From the NCBI RefSeq assembly GCF_003991905.1, contig NZ_RSCL01000020.1, forward strand, positions 143,715-207,714: a DNA stretch of 64,000 nt, read 5' to 3'. Numbering within the stretch: position 1 is the stretch's first letter; each line of letters opens with the position of its first letter. The stretch is from Dulcicalothrix desertica PCC 7102 (GTDB taxonomy: Bacteria > Cyanobacteriota > Cyanobacteriia > Cyanobacteriales > Nostocaceae). The notes below the pieces were generated by a model. The model did not search any database and was not told where the DNA came from. It saw only the letters and a list, made by a program, of their open reading frames with translations. The translations under genes and the position numbers were made by a program. Shown here in pieces: positions 42,711 through 51,072 of this stretch.

Positions 42711-44516
42711 TTATTCTTTAACTTTTAATTCATATTTATTCCATAGTGTCGCACCTTGGGCGCCAAGTGCAGAAAATTTGACGTTTTGAATACGGTTACG
42801 GATTGCTACCAAAGACAATGGAGTTACTAAGTAAATTTCAGGTAGATATTCCTGCGTTATTTGTTGAGTTTTACCGTAAATTTGCTTACGTTTATTGTCG
42901 TCTAATTCTTGTGCTGCTTCGATATACAGGCGCCCAATTTCTTTTTCCCAATCATTCACTTTTCTACCAATTAACTGTGACTGTCCTCGCTGTGGCTTTT
43001 GGTTGAATGAATGCGAGTTGCCATCTGGTATCCATTTATTGGCGCCATCGTTAGGCTCAAGCGAACCAGTAAAGCCAAGAAGGTAACATTCCCAATCAAG
43101 CCCATTATTTAGTTTATCAACAAGCGTATTAAAAGAAATAGGATTTGCGTCTACCTGTATACCAATTTTAGCTAAATCACCCTTGATTTGCGCTGCCATT
43201 GTCACACGGGTTTTATTTTCTACGTTTGTATTCAATGTAAAACGCACACGCAAACCATTCTCATCGACTAACTGATTTTTAGCATCATATTTAAATCCAG
43301 CATCTAAAAGTAATTTCTTTGCCAATTCTTGATTGTACTCGTAGACTTTTAAACCTTTTGCAGGTAATAAATAATACGGACTTTGAATATCAAGAGGTGA
43401 GTTATGTAATTCACCTAAACCCCGGAATACATTATTTAACATTGTTTCACGGTCAATAGCATGAGCAACCGCGCGTCTAAATGCTACATTATTAAACCAA
43501 CGTGATTTTATTGGGTTAACTAGAGGTTGCCCATTTTGGCGTTTGCCAGTGTTCAAGTTAAAAGAAATAAAGGTCTTACTAAAAGTCGGGCCGCCATTAT
43601 ATATAGTAAAATCACCACGTTTTTCTTCGTTCTTGAGTAAAGAAAAGTTTTCTGGGGAAACAGTCAACGTATCCAAACCACCCGAACGGAATTGCAGTAC
43701 TCCAGTATCAGTAGATTCAATAATTTCCCAAACAACTCGTTCAACATAAGGTAACCTGTTACCTTGAGTATCTTGGCGCCAATAATAAGGATTACGTTTA
43801 AATACTACCCGTTGACTAGGAATATATCTATCAATCAAATATGGCCCATTTACAATAATATCCTTTGGGTTAGTACCAGTACCCCATGTCGATAGAAATA
43901 ATGTATTGCCATTTGTGTCTTTAGTTTTTGTCGTTTTTTCTAAAACATGTTTAGGCAAAATTCCCACACCATCAGGTGAACCAGTAGTGGAAAACAAAAA
44001 CGGAGCAAACGGTTCAGGGAAAATAAACTCTACACTACGCTTATCAATTTGACGCACTTCGGGAAACGTGCGACTTTTACCAATTTTTAAAGTATCTTGC
44101 CAACTTGTAGGAATATCTGGATTAAAAACAATCTCTTTATAAGTAAAAACAACATCTTCTGCTGTTAAAGGATGACCATCTGACCACTTCAAATTATCCC
44201 GCAAAGTAAAAGTAACACGTTTATTATCCTCAGAGAACTGCCAAGACTCAGCTAACGCAGGCTCAATTTTCCTTGTTATCGCATTAATAGTAGTTAACCC
44301 TTCTGCTATGAACAAAAACACATTCGGAAATTCTTCGTTCAGAGCAAAATTAAAAGTTTTTGGGTCACTCAGCAAAGTCGTAGTCCACTGTGACTTATTA
44401 CTTTTAGTCCTTAAATTACTAGGGTTACAACTAGTAATAGCAACGTGAAAAAAAACAAACAGCGTGCAAATCAACACAACTGTAACAAAACGTCGATAAC
44501 TTCGTTGTAAGAACAC
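42711..44516 (-). CDS. Family 5 ABC solute-binding lipoprotein (peptide type), paralog 1
   Basis: A 601-residue exported lipoprotein. Signal segment about 10-28 ends in the lipobox AITSC, with Cys30 as the lipidation site. The SBP_bac_5 fold is seen in LAESWQFSEDNKRVTFTLRDNLKWSDGHPLTAEDVVFT and AHAIDRETMLNNVF. Family 5 proteins bind oligopeptides, nickel or sugars. Start is GTG at 44516 with AGGAAG upstream. A similar gene precedes it. No permease genes lie here, so the transporter is elsewhere. Confidence 0.85.
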   Translation of the reverse strand: MFLQRSYRRFVTVVLICTLFVFFHVAITSCNPSNLRTKSNKSQWTTTLLSDPKTFNFALNEEFPNVFLFIAEGLTTINAITRKIEPALAESWQFSEDNKRVTFTLRDNLKWSDGHPLTAEDVVFTYKEIVFNPDIPTSWQDTLKIGKSRTFPEVRQIDKRSVEFIFPEPFAPFLFSTTGSPDGVGILPKHVLEKTTKTKDTNGNTLFLSTWGTGTNPKDIIVNGPYLIDRYIPSQRVVFKRNPYYWRQDTQGNRLPYVERVVWEIIESTDTGVLQFRSGGLDTLTVSPENFSLLKNEEKRGDFTIYNGGPTFSKTFISFNLNTGKRQNGQPLVNPIKSRWFNNVAFRRAVAHAIDRETMLNNVFRGLGELHNSPLDIQSPYYLLPAKGLKVYEYNQELAKKLLLDAGFKYDAKNQLVDENGLRVRFTLNTNVENKTRVTMAAQIKGDLAKIGIQVDANPISFNTLVDKLNNGLDWECYLLGFTGSLEPNDGANKWIPDGNSHSFNQKPQRGQSQLIGRKVNDWEKEIGRLYIEAAQELDDNKRKQIYGKTQQITQEYLPEIYLVTPLSLVAIRNRIQNVKFSALGAQGATLWNKYELKVKE

Positions 44517-44810
44517 TCGTGTGCTTCCTAAATCCTAAATAGTTATCTATTATACACACAAAAGACCTTACCATTATGAAATTATTTTGTTAAAAATATT
44601 ACATAAGTATTCTAGAAGGCAAGTGAATCTAAGTGAATGCAGTTAGATTATTTGTGTTTATTAATAATGCTATCTAAAAGATTAATGTCCATATTTAAAA
44701 AATAATCCCCTATTTTGCTTGCTCTTGGTTTAATTATTAATTTATCTATAAATAACTAATTTTCTGTAGGGCGGGCAGGGATGCCCGCTCCACAAGAGAG
44801 AGAGAGATGT
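44517..44810. other. Gap between the two solute-binding protein genes
   Basis: 294 bp, AT-rich, ending in a GGCGGGCAGGGATGCCCGC hairpin (44768-44799). The hairpin may terminate the upstream paralog; a promoter for paralog 1 is expected in the rest. Confidence 0.45.
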
Positions 44811-46616
44811 TTATTGAGGTTGTTTGACTTTGATGTCTTGGATATTCCAGAAGGAACCACCTGTTGCAGAATGACGAATTCCTATAAATTTGTCTCGTAC
44901 AGCAGATAGTGAGTAGGGGTTAACTAAGTGAATTAAAGGTAGATATTCCTGTGCAAGTTGCTGTGACTCGGCATAAATTGCTTTACGTTTTGCCTCGTCA
45001 AATTCTTGTGCAGCTTTTACGTACAATTCACCAATTCTTGCTTCCCAAGGATAAACTACTCGTCCTTCTATTGGTTTTGCTCCTGCGCGTGGTTTTAAGT
45101 TAAACATATGCGAACCACCATCTGGAGTCCACAAGTTAGCGCTGGAGTTTGGCTCGAAACCGGCGCCAAAACCAAGCATTGCTGTGTCCCAATTAAGAGT
45201 ATTATCAAGTCCATCTAAGAGCGCACTCCAAGCTACAGGAGTAAAATCAACAGTAATACCAATTTTTCCTAAATCTTGTTTAATTTGCGCTCCCATTGCT
45301 TCGCGGATTTTATTTCCTGCGTTTGTAAGCAGTGTAAACCTAACGCGGTTGCCTGACTCATCAAGTAACAGTCCGCGATTATCGTATTTAAAGCCAGCTT
45401 TGGTAAGTAACTGTCGCGCACGTTCAGGACTGTAGTTATATACTTTTAGTCCTTCTTGGGGAGATAAATAGTAAGGACTTTTTGCATAAAGTGGAGAATC
45501 TTGGGGTTCTCCCAATCCTCGATAGATATTATTTATCATTGTTTGTCTATCGATGCCGTATGCAACAGCTTGGCGAAATTCGACGGTATTAAACCAGCGT
45601 GACTTTATGGGGTCAACAAGCGGTACACCATTACGTTTAGCTTTGTTAAGGTTAAACATCATAAACGTTGTGCTTGCCGCAGGCCCACCATTGTAAATTT
45701 TAAAATTACCTTGGTCTTCTTGAGCTTTCAGCAGCGAGAAATAATCAGGTGTTACAACAACATTATCAAGTCCACCCGAACGAAACTGAATTAACCCAGT
45801 ATCGGTTGATTCGACAATTTGCCAAATTACTCTTTCTATATATGGTTGTTGTTGACCTTTAGCATCTTTACGCCAGTAGTAAGGATTGCGGGTAAATATA
45901 ATACGTTCACCCGTATTATATCTGGCAACCTTGTAAGGACCGTTAACAATAATTTGGTCTGGGGGAGTATCAACACCCCACTTCGAGAGAAATACTGGTT
46001 TTCCTTCAGAGTCTTTAGTTTGAATAAATGGACGAAGCGCATGTGCTGGTAAAAGCGGTAAACCTGTTACACCTAGAAACGGACTAAATGGTTCAGGTAT
46101 ACTAAACTCTACACGTCGTTCGTCTACTTTACGCACGGTAGGTAATAAACCTTTGGCGCCGACTCTAAGAATATCACGCGCGTCAGTAGGAATTGCTTCG
46201 TTGAGATAAATATCATTAAAGGTAAAAACGACATCATCAACCGTTAGGGGTTTCCCATCCGACCACTTCAACCCCTGACGCATCGTAAAAATAATTTTGA
46301 GTTTATCTTCGGAAATTTGCCAAGATTCAGCTAAATCAGGTTGTGTTTCACCTGTAAATGGGTCTTCAGTTACTAATCCTGCAAAAGTTAAACCAAATAT
46401 ATTAGGGAACTCGTTACTAAGCGCGTAGTTAAAAGTCTTAGGGTCACTAAGAATGCTTACAACAAGCTGATTTGTTTGTGCTGCACTGGTTTTCAGTCCT
46501 GCTGGGTTACAAGCATTCAGGGACAGGGTAACGAACACCCCAACTAACCCAATAAGCCAAATACGCTTTAATTTTAATATTTTGGTCAATATTCGGGTCA
46601 AAATAGCCATATTCAT
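44811..46616 (-). CDS. Family 5 ABC solute-binding lipoprotein (peptide type), paralog 2
   Basis: A 601-residue protein parallel to its neighbour along the whole length: shared segments include LRDNLKWSDG/MRQGLKWSDG, IVNGPY, FTRNPYYWR and VESTDTG-LQFRSGGLD. Signal segment about 18-35 with lipobox LSLNAC. The pair arose by tandem duplication and has since diverged clearly. Probable role is peptide or related solute capture outside the inner membrane. Confidence 0.85.
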   Translation of the reverse strand: MNMAILTRILTKILKLKRIWLIGLVGVFVTLSLNACNPAGLKTSAAQTNQLVVSILSDPKTFNYALSNEFPNIFGLTFAGLVTEDPFTGETQPDLAESWQISEDKLKIIFTMRQGLKWSDGKPLTVDDVVFTFNDIYLNEAIPTDARDILRVGAKGLLPTVRKVDERRVEFSIPEPFSPFLGVTGLPLLPAHALRPFIQTKDSEGKPVFLSKWGVDTPPDQIIVNGPYKVARYNTGERIIFTRNPYYWRKDAKGQQQPYIERVIWQIVESTDTGLIQFRSGGLDNVVVTPDYFSLLKAQEDQGNFKIYNGGPAASTTFMMFNLNKAKRNGVPLVDPIKSRWFNTVEFRQAVAYGIDRQTMINNIYRGLGEPQDSPLYAKSPYYLSPQEGLKVYNYSPERARQLLTKAGFKYDNRGLLLDESGNRVRFTLLTNAGNKIREAMGAQIKQDLGKIGITVDFTPVAWSALLDGLDNTLNWDTAMLGFGAGFEPNSSANLWTPDGGSHMFNLKPRAGAKPIEGRVVYPWEARIGELYVKAAQEFDEAKRKAIYAESQQLAQEYLPLIHLVNPYSLSAVRDKFIGIRHSATGGSFWNIQDIKVKQPQ

Positions 46617-46752
46617 ATATATAGGATTCCTATGCTGAAATCATATGAGTATATCTACTTAGTTAGTAAATTAATTCCGTAGATACACTGTTTGTGGCAA
46701 TTATCATAGCAAATTTTTTGATTTCGACATTCAAGTGGAGGCGCCTTTCTTA

Positions 46753-46941
46753 GAGGATGTTTGAAAAGTCGGCTCAGGTATAAATTGTCCCAAGCGAGTG
46801 GAGTCTTACGGAACGTAATGCGGAGCATTTGCCGCAGGCTAGAATCTAGGGTTTTGAACATATACTGAGATGCTACCCTGCGGGAAAACTGCGTTAACGT
46901 TCGCGACTCATGACATTCACGGACACTTTTCAAACAACCTC
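46753..46941 (-). mobile_element. 189-bp MITE-like element, copy A
   Basis: Ends GAGGATGTTTGAAAAGTC and (reverse complement) GAGGTTGTTTGAAAAGTG form imperfect terminal inverted repeats. TTA lies directly on both sides (46750-46752, 46942-46944), consistent with a target duplication. It is the inverted copy of 54247-54435, same length, with about two mismatches seen. It contains a spurious ORF starting MKSVRECHESRTL. Confidence 0.85.
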
Positions 46942-46948
46942 TTACAGT

Positions 46949-47560
46949 TTAGGGATTTTGCGCTTGTAACCAACCTAAAAAATTTGTGGTTTTGCTAAAA
47001 TATCTAATACCAGTATCTTGTAATAACTGTGCTACTTCGCGCTTACCAAACTCTTTAGAATTAAAGCTTAAAAATGCCTTTGTTATATCAGGATGTAAAA
47101 GCGCGTGGCGAATTATACATTCCAAAATTATTTTATCAATCAGGTGCTTATCTTCCAAAATTTTTCTATCTATACTTTCCTGAATTGCAGCAATTTCTAA
47201 GGGTATTTCTTCAGCTTTATTTGCTACAGCATCCAAGGTTAAATCAAAACGATTCTTAACGTCACTTATTCTCTCTTGAAAACTAATTTTCGATTGATCA
47301 AGACTCGATGCTGTAAGTTGAGCATTGATTGAAGTTATATCTCGCTTAGACTCACTAATTTGATTGTTTATTTTTTCAATAAAATCTTTATTGTGTTTCT
47401 GTTCATTTTGCCAAGTTGTATGAGCTTCTAAAAAACAAATACTAGGTATTACAATAGAAATAGATGCTGGTGTATTAAATAGTAAGTCTTGCGCTTCGAC
47501 ATCCTGTCCTTTCGCAATACCCATTATTAGATTAGTTTCAACGTATAGTATCACTTTCAA
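46949..47560 (-). CDS. PIN-domain-like protein (DUF4935 type)
   Basis: A 203-residue protein. The N terminus ILYVETNLIMGIAKGQD and SICFLEAHTTW, with the late DKIILECIIRHALLHPD and FLSFNSKEF, give the acidic residues of a PIN-type ribonuclease fold. A long coiled coil (about 55-115, NQISESKRDITSIN) is inserted in the middle. The first strand has Glu where VapC proteins have Asp. It follows an unknown gene by 3 bp, so the two are coupled. A MITE sits just beyond its stop codon. Confidence 0.7.
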   Translation of the reverse strand: MKVILYVETNLIMGIAKGQDVEAQDLLFNTPASISIVIPSICFLEAHTTWQNEQKHNKDFIEKINNQISESKRDITSINAQLTASSLDQSKISFQERISDVKNRFDLTLDAVANKAEEIPLEIAAIQESIDRKILEDKHLIDKIILECIIRHALLHPDITKAFLSFNSKEFGKREVAQLLQDTGIRYFSKTTNFLGWLQAQNP

Positions 47561-47563
47561 TTC

Positions 47564-48100
47564 TTAATGATATGCCTTAGTCATTCCGCCTTCAATTAAC
47601 TGCAAAAAACCGATTTCTTGCATTTCCTTTAAATACGGTGGTGTTTCTGAATTCCAATTATACCCTAAATCTCGTAGCCAAGACTCTATCAATCCGATAA
47701 AATAGCTATTATATAATTTTTTTTCTTTAAATTTAGGTTCGTAATGGCTAAGTACATCTGCTGTATTTAAAGTTAAAATAGGCTCAGACAAATTCTGACC
47801 ATCCCAGCGTAAAAACTCAATATTATCTTTGTCGGCAAGCATCGCAAAAGGAATGATATTTTTAGTTGCAAATTTTAAGACATCAATTAAGTCTAAAAGT
47901 GCATATTTTCTGGTATCTGGATTTTTAAAGCTATGTGGTTCGCTTGTAACTTTGGCAATAAGTATAACATTTTCGTCTTTATCTAAAGCAATGAAGTCAG
48001 GAAGTTGTATATCTCTCAAGTTTGTTACTAACATTGCTAAATGTTCTTTTCCATCCATGAAAGACTCTGAGTAAGTTTCTTTTCGCATCCAGTCGTACAT
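47564..48100 (-). CDS. Unknown protein coupled to the PIN-domain gene, possible degenerate PD-(D/E)XK fold
   Basis: A 178-residue soluble protein. LPDFIALDKDENVILIAKVTSEP looks like the beta-hairpin of restriction-nuclease-like folds, where the expected ending would be E-V-K; here it reads K-V-T, so catalytic residues seem lost. Later segments FAMLADKDNIEFLRW and SYFIGLIESWLRDLGYNW are also reminiscent of such proteins. Operon with the PIN gene suggests a two-part system, the present protein perhaps binding or restraining the nuclease. This is inference. Confidence 0.55.
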   Translation of the reverse strand: MYDWMRKETYSESFMDGKEHLAMLVTNLRDIQLPDFIALDKDENVILIAKVTSEPHSFKNPDTRKYALLDLIDVLKFATKNIIPFAMLADKDNIEFLRWDGQNLSEPILTLNTADVLSHYEPKFKEKKLYNSYFIGLIESWLRDLGYNWNSETPPYLKEMQEIGFLQLIEGGMTKAYH

Positions 48101-48186
48101 AATCTTTAACTACTTTAATTTGTGTCAGTTGGACAATTAACTTATATGTTAGATTAAATCATTGCTGTTGTGGAATATAAGATTTT

Positions 48187-48223
48187 TGTGGGGATGGCGG
48201 GCAAGGATGCCCGCTCCACAAGT
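48187..48223. repeat. GGCGGGCAAGGATGCCCGC hairpin
   Basis: Member of the dispersed GGCATCC hairpin family, between ispF and the PIN-domain gene pair, all of which are on the minus strand. Might end the ispF transcript. Confidence 0.55.
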
Positions 48224-48252
48224 CCACAAGATACTTATTAACAAGATGCTTA

Positions 48253-48735
48253 TTAACCTGCTGCTTGTAATAGAACTACTGCGTAGGCACAAATTCCTTC
48301 TTCGCGTCCAACTGGCCCTAGTTTTTCATTTGTAGTAGCTTTAATGCCTATTTGTGTTGGTTCTAGTTGCAAGACTCCTGCTATTTTGTCGCGCATTTTT
48401 TCGATGTGAGGTTTTAGTTTTGGACGTTCTGCGACTACTACTGAGTCGATGTTGCCAATTTTCCAACCTTTATCTACTATTAATTGGTTTACTTGGCTTA
48501 ACAAAACTAAACTATCGGCACCTGCCCATTTTTGATCTGTTGGTGGAAAATAATGTCCAATGTCACCCAAAGATAAGGCGCCTAACATCGCGTCCATTAT
48601 TGCATGAGTTAGTACATCAGCATCACTATGTCCAAGTAAACCGAGTTCATGGTTAATTTCAACGCCACCGAGTATAAGACGGCGCCCAGTAGTTAAGCGA
48701 TGGATATCGTAGCCGTTACCAATACGTATTGTCAT
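48253..48735 (-). CDS. ispF: 2-C-methyl-D-erythritol 2,4-cyclodiphosphate synthase
   Basis: A 160-residue enzyme of the MEP isoprenoid pathway. Metal-binding GYDIHRL and [20 protein letters not shown], then [11 protein letters not shown] and [12 protein letters not shown], are complete, and the end has [24 protein letters not shown]. Normal family length. It lies downstream of trmD, separated by a dispersed hairpin repeat. Confidence 0.96.
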   Translation of the reverse strand: MTIRIGNGYDIHRLTTGRRLILGGVEINHELGLLGHSDADVLTHAIMDAMLGALSLGDIGHYFPPTDQKWAGADSLVLLSQVNQLIVDKGWKIGNIDSVVVAERPKLKPHIEKMRDKIAGVLQLEPTQIGIKATTNEKLGPVGREEGICAYAVVLLQAAG

Positions 48736-48747
48736 TGTTGGTTATTG

Positions 48748-48806
48748 TAGGGGCGGGTTAACGAGACTAGAGTCAATTTTTAGGATATCTGTAAACCCGC
48801 CCTTAC
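48748..48806. repeat. GGGCGGGTT-type dispersed hairpin repeat, copy 3
   Basis: Starts GTAGGGGCGGGTTAACG and ends GTAAACCCGCCCTTA, inverted relative to copies 1 and 2. It abuts the trmD stop codon. A second CAACCCGCCC lies inside the trmD tail. Confidence 0.65.
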
Positions 48807-49531
48807 TCATTGTTTTGTTTGTCAACCCGCCCACATTCGTTGTTTTGTTGTTCTTCCCAAGCCTTGAGCAAGTCGGGGCGCCGTATTTTTGTGCGTTCGA
48901 TTTGTTGAGATAGGCGCCATTTGGCAATTTCTTTATGATTGCCGCTAAGGAGGACATTGGGGACTTTCCAACCACGAAAGTTGGCGGGGCGAGTATATTG
49001 GGGGTAGTCGAGGAGATTTTCCTCAAAACTTTCGTATTTAATAGACTCGACTTTGGCAACGGTGCCAGGAAGCAAGCGGGTGACACCGTTGATTAATGCC
49101 ATTGCAGGAATTTCACCACCGGTTAAAATAAAATCTCCAAGGGAAATTTCACGGGTAACAATTTGTTGTACTCGCTCATCAATACCCTCGTAATGTCCGC
49201 ATATGACTATTAGCTGGTCATAGTTAATTGCTAGCTCTCGTAACAAAGGTTGATTGATAGTTTGTCCTTGAGGACTCATCAATATGACCTCTCTTCGCGG
49301 TAGAATTGGCAGCGACTCAACGGCGGCAAAAATGGGTTCGGGCTTCATGAGCATCCCGACACCACCACCGTAAGGTTCGTCATCGACTTTACGATGCTTG
49401 TCGTTAGTAAAGTCGCGTGGGTTAACCAAATTGACTTGGGCAATCTGTTTGGCTAAGGCTTTACCCAACAGTCCTGAGTTGAGAACTGAGGTAAAACAGT
49501 CTGGAAACAGCGTAACTATATCAAAGCGCAC
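48803..49531 (-). CDS. trmD: tRNA (guanosine(37)-N1)-methyltransferase
   Basis: A 242-residue SPOUT methyltransferase that makes m1G37 in tRNAs to prevent frameshifting. Motifs: VTLFPDCFTSVLNSGLLGKA, VDDEPYGGGVGMLMKPEPIF, VICGHYEGIDERV, SLGDFILTGGE and the late YTRPANFRGWKVPNVLLSGNH. Start is GTG. The C-terminal tail NNECGRVDKQNNE is a near-duplicated, repeat-derived extension lying next to a dispersed hairpin. Confidence 0.95.
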   Translation of the reverse strand: MRFDIVTLFPDCFTSVLNSGLLGKALAKQIAQVNLVNPRDFTNDKHRKVDDEPYGGGVGMLMKPEPIFAAVESLPILPRREVILMSPQGQTINQPLLRELAINYDQLIVICGHYEGIDERVQQIVTREISLGDFILTGGEIPAMALINGVTRLLPGTVAKVESIKYESFEENLLDYPQYTRPANFRGWKVPNVLLSGNHKEIAKWRLSQQIERTKIRRPDLLKAWEEQQNNECGRVDKQNNE

Positions 49532-50036
49532 AGTAATTCGTATTCGAGGACACTATTGTTAAGTTTGAATGTCGATTGCAGAGCGAGCTTTCTATGTTGT
49601 GTAGAATACATCAATTTGTATGTCGCGAGTTTGAAAGTACTGTAAATAGTACGTCAGATAGCACAAAAATTTTTCTAATTACTTAATTTATGTTTAAATA
49701 TTGTCACATCTAGATTTAAATTAATAGATTAACTGGGTTAACAACTTCATGACAATGCATAAAGCTACTTAAAGAACGCTCCGTGTGTCAAGACCTGCTT
49801 TTATAGAGCAGTTTTCCGAATAACGGGCTGTTCGACTGGTGAATCAACACCCAATATAGATAGCAATACGGGACATGTAGGGGACATGCTGCTTTTAGAT
49901 CGCAGAGGGTATCGAATGGTAGTTGCCTCAATTTGATAAGAGCCAGTAATGTCCTTTAAGGAAACGGGAGCAAAATCATTAGATAAAGCTTGCGTACTTG
50001 TTTTATTCACCTGAAGTTGTTGACAGGAGATACACA
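49532..50036. other. Divergent region between trmD and cphB
   Basis: 505 bp containing the promoters of trmD and of the cphB-cphA operon. A frame at 49801-50037 on the minus strand is open but overlaps the cphB start and looks non-coding. I saw no perfect GTA-N8-TAC NtcA site; GTACTGTAAATAGTAC near 49637-49652 has a 10-base spacer. Confidence 0.4.
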
Positions 50037-50900
50037 ATGCGGCAATTAAAAGCTAAATGGCTGGAAATGACGACACCCCAAGCAACTAAAACCGCCGTTC
50101 TCGTGATTGGAGGCGCCGAAGATAAGGTTCATGGACGCGAAATACTGCGAACTTTCGTAGCCCGTTCTGGTGAATCCGATGGTTATATTACTATTATTCC
50201 ATCAGCATCGCGAGAACCCGGTATTATCAGTGGACGCTATGTCCGTATTTTTGAAGAAATGGGCGCCTCGAAAATTGAGGTTTTGGACATTCGCGAACGC
50301 GAGCAGTGTGAAGACCGTAATTTTAAAGAGTCCCTAGAAAACTGTACAGGGGTTTTTTTGACTGGAGGCGACCAGTTACGGCTATGCGGCGTTCTCTCAG
50401 ATACTTCAGCGATGGATATTATTCGGCGCCGGGTACGTTCTGGGGAATTAACGCTAGCGGGCACGAGCGCTGGGGCAGCAGTGATGGGTCATCACATGAT
50501 TGCCGGCGGGGGTAGCGGTGAGTCTCCCAACCGTTCGTTAGTTGATATGGCCACTGGTTTGGGCTTAATTCCCGAAGTGATAGTTGACCAACATTTCCAC
50601 AATCGTAATAGAATGGTACGTTTGGTAAGTGCCATTGCGTCGCACCCTGACCGTATTGGCATTGGTATTGATGAAGACACATGCGCGATGTTTGAGCGCG
50701 ACGGTTGGCTACAAGTCCTAGGTAAAGGCAGCGTTACCATCGTTGACCCTACCGAAGTCACCCACACTAACGAACCTTACGTTGGCGCCACCGAACCGTT
50801 AACGATTCATAACATGCGGATGCATATTCTCAGCCACGGTGATAAATATCACCTCTACCAACGCACTGCCTTACCCGCCAACTACCGAATTTCCAGCTGA
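50037..50900 (+). CDS. cphB: Cyanophycinase
   Basis: A serine-type exopeptidase of about 287 residues that cuts cyanophycin into beta-Asp-Arg dipeptides. The nucleophile is in the GTSAGAAVMG elbow; AVLVIGGAEDKVHGREIL, GVFLTGGDQLRL and DQHFHNRNRMVRL are typical. The ATG at 50037, after CAGGAGA, is preferred to the open extension from 49998. It lies upstream of cphA in the same direction, the usual cph operon order. Confidence 0.95.
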   Translation: MRQLKAKWLEMTTPQATKTAVLVIGGAEDKVHGREILRTFVARSGESDGYITIIPSASREPGIISGRYVRIFEEMGASKIEVLDIREREQCEDRNFKESLENCTGVFLTGGDQLRLCGVLSDTSAMDIIRRRVRSGELTLAGTSAGAAVMGHHMIAGGGSGESPNRSLVDMATGLGLIPEVIVDQHFHNRNRMVRLVSAIASHPDRIGIGIDEDTCAMFERDGWLQVLGKGSVTIVDPTEVTHTNEPYVGATEPLTIHNMRMHILSHGDKYHLYQRTALPANYRISS

Positions 50901-51072
50901 CGGAATAGTGTGTCAGAGGTTACACTGAGTTGACCGCTCCAGCATCGACGTTGCACGAGAAAAAGTGAGAATAATACGATGTAAGAAGAAAAAACTGTTT
51001 CAATTGAACAGTGAAGCGGTCATTCGAGTAAGAAACTAGAAATTGACTCCGAATCTCCATCTACCTATTCCC

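Noticed and set aside
46655-46933. Open frame starting MKSVRECHESRTL, repeated at 54255-54464
   Set aside because: It lies inside the 189-bp MITE in both copies and is kept only because the DNA is nearly identical; there is no ribosome binding site or protein-like composition.
48354-48656. 100-codon plus-strand frame opposite ispF
   Set aside because: Antisense shadow of a well-supported gene, rich in Leu and Arg as expected for such shadows.
49637-49652. NtcA-like site upstream of cphB (GTACTGTAAATAGTAC)
   Set aside because: The spacer is 10 bases rather than the required 8, and its place relative to a promoter is unknown.
49801-50037. 78-codon minus-strand frame upstream of cphB
   Set aside because: It overlaps the cphB start and ribosome binding site and has no recognisable protein pattern; taken as chance.
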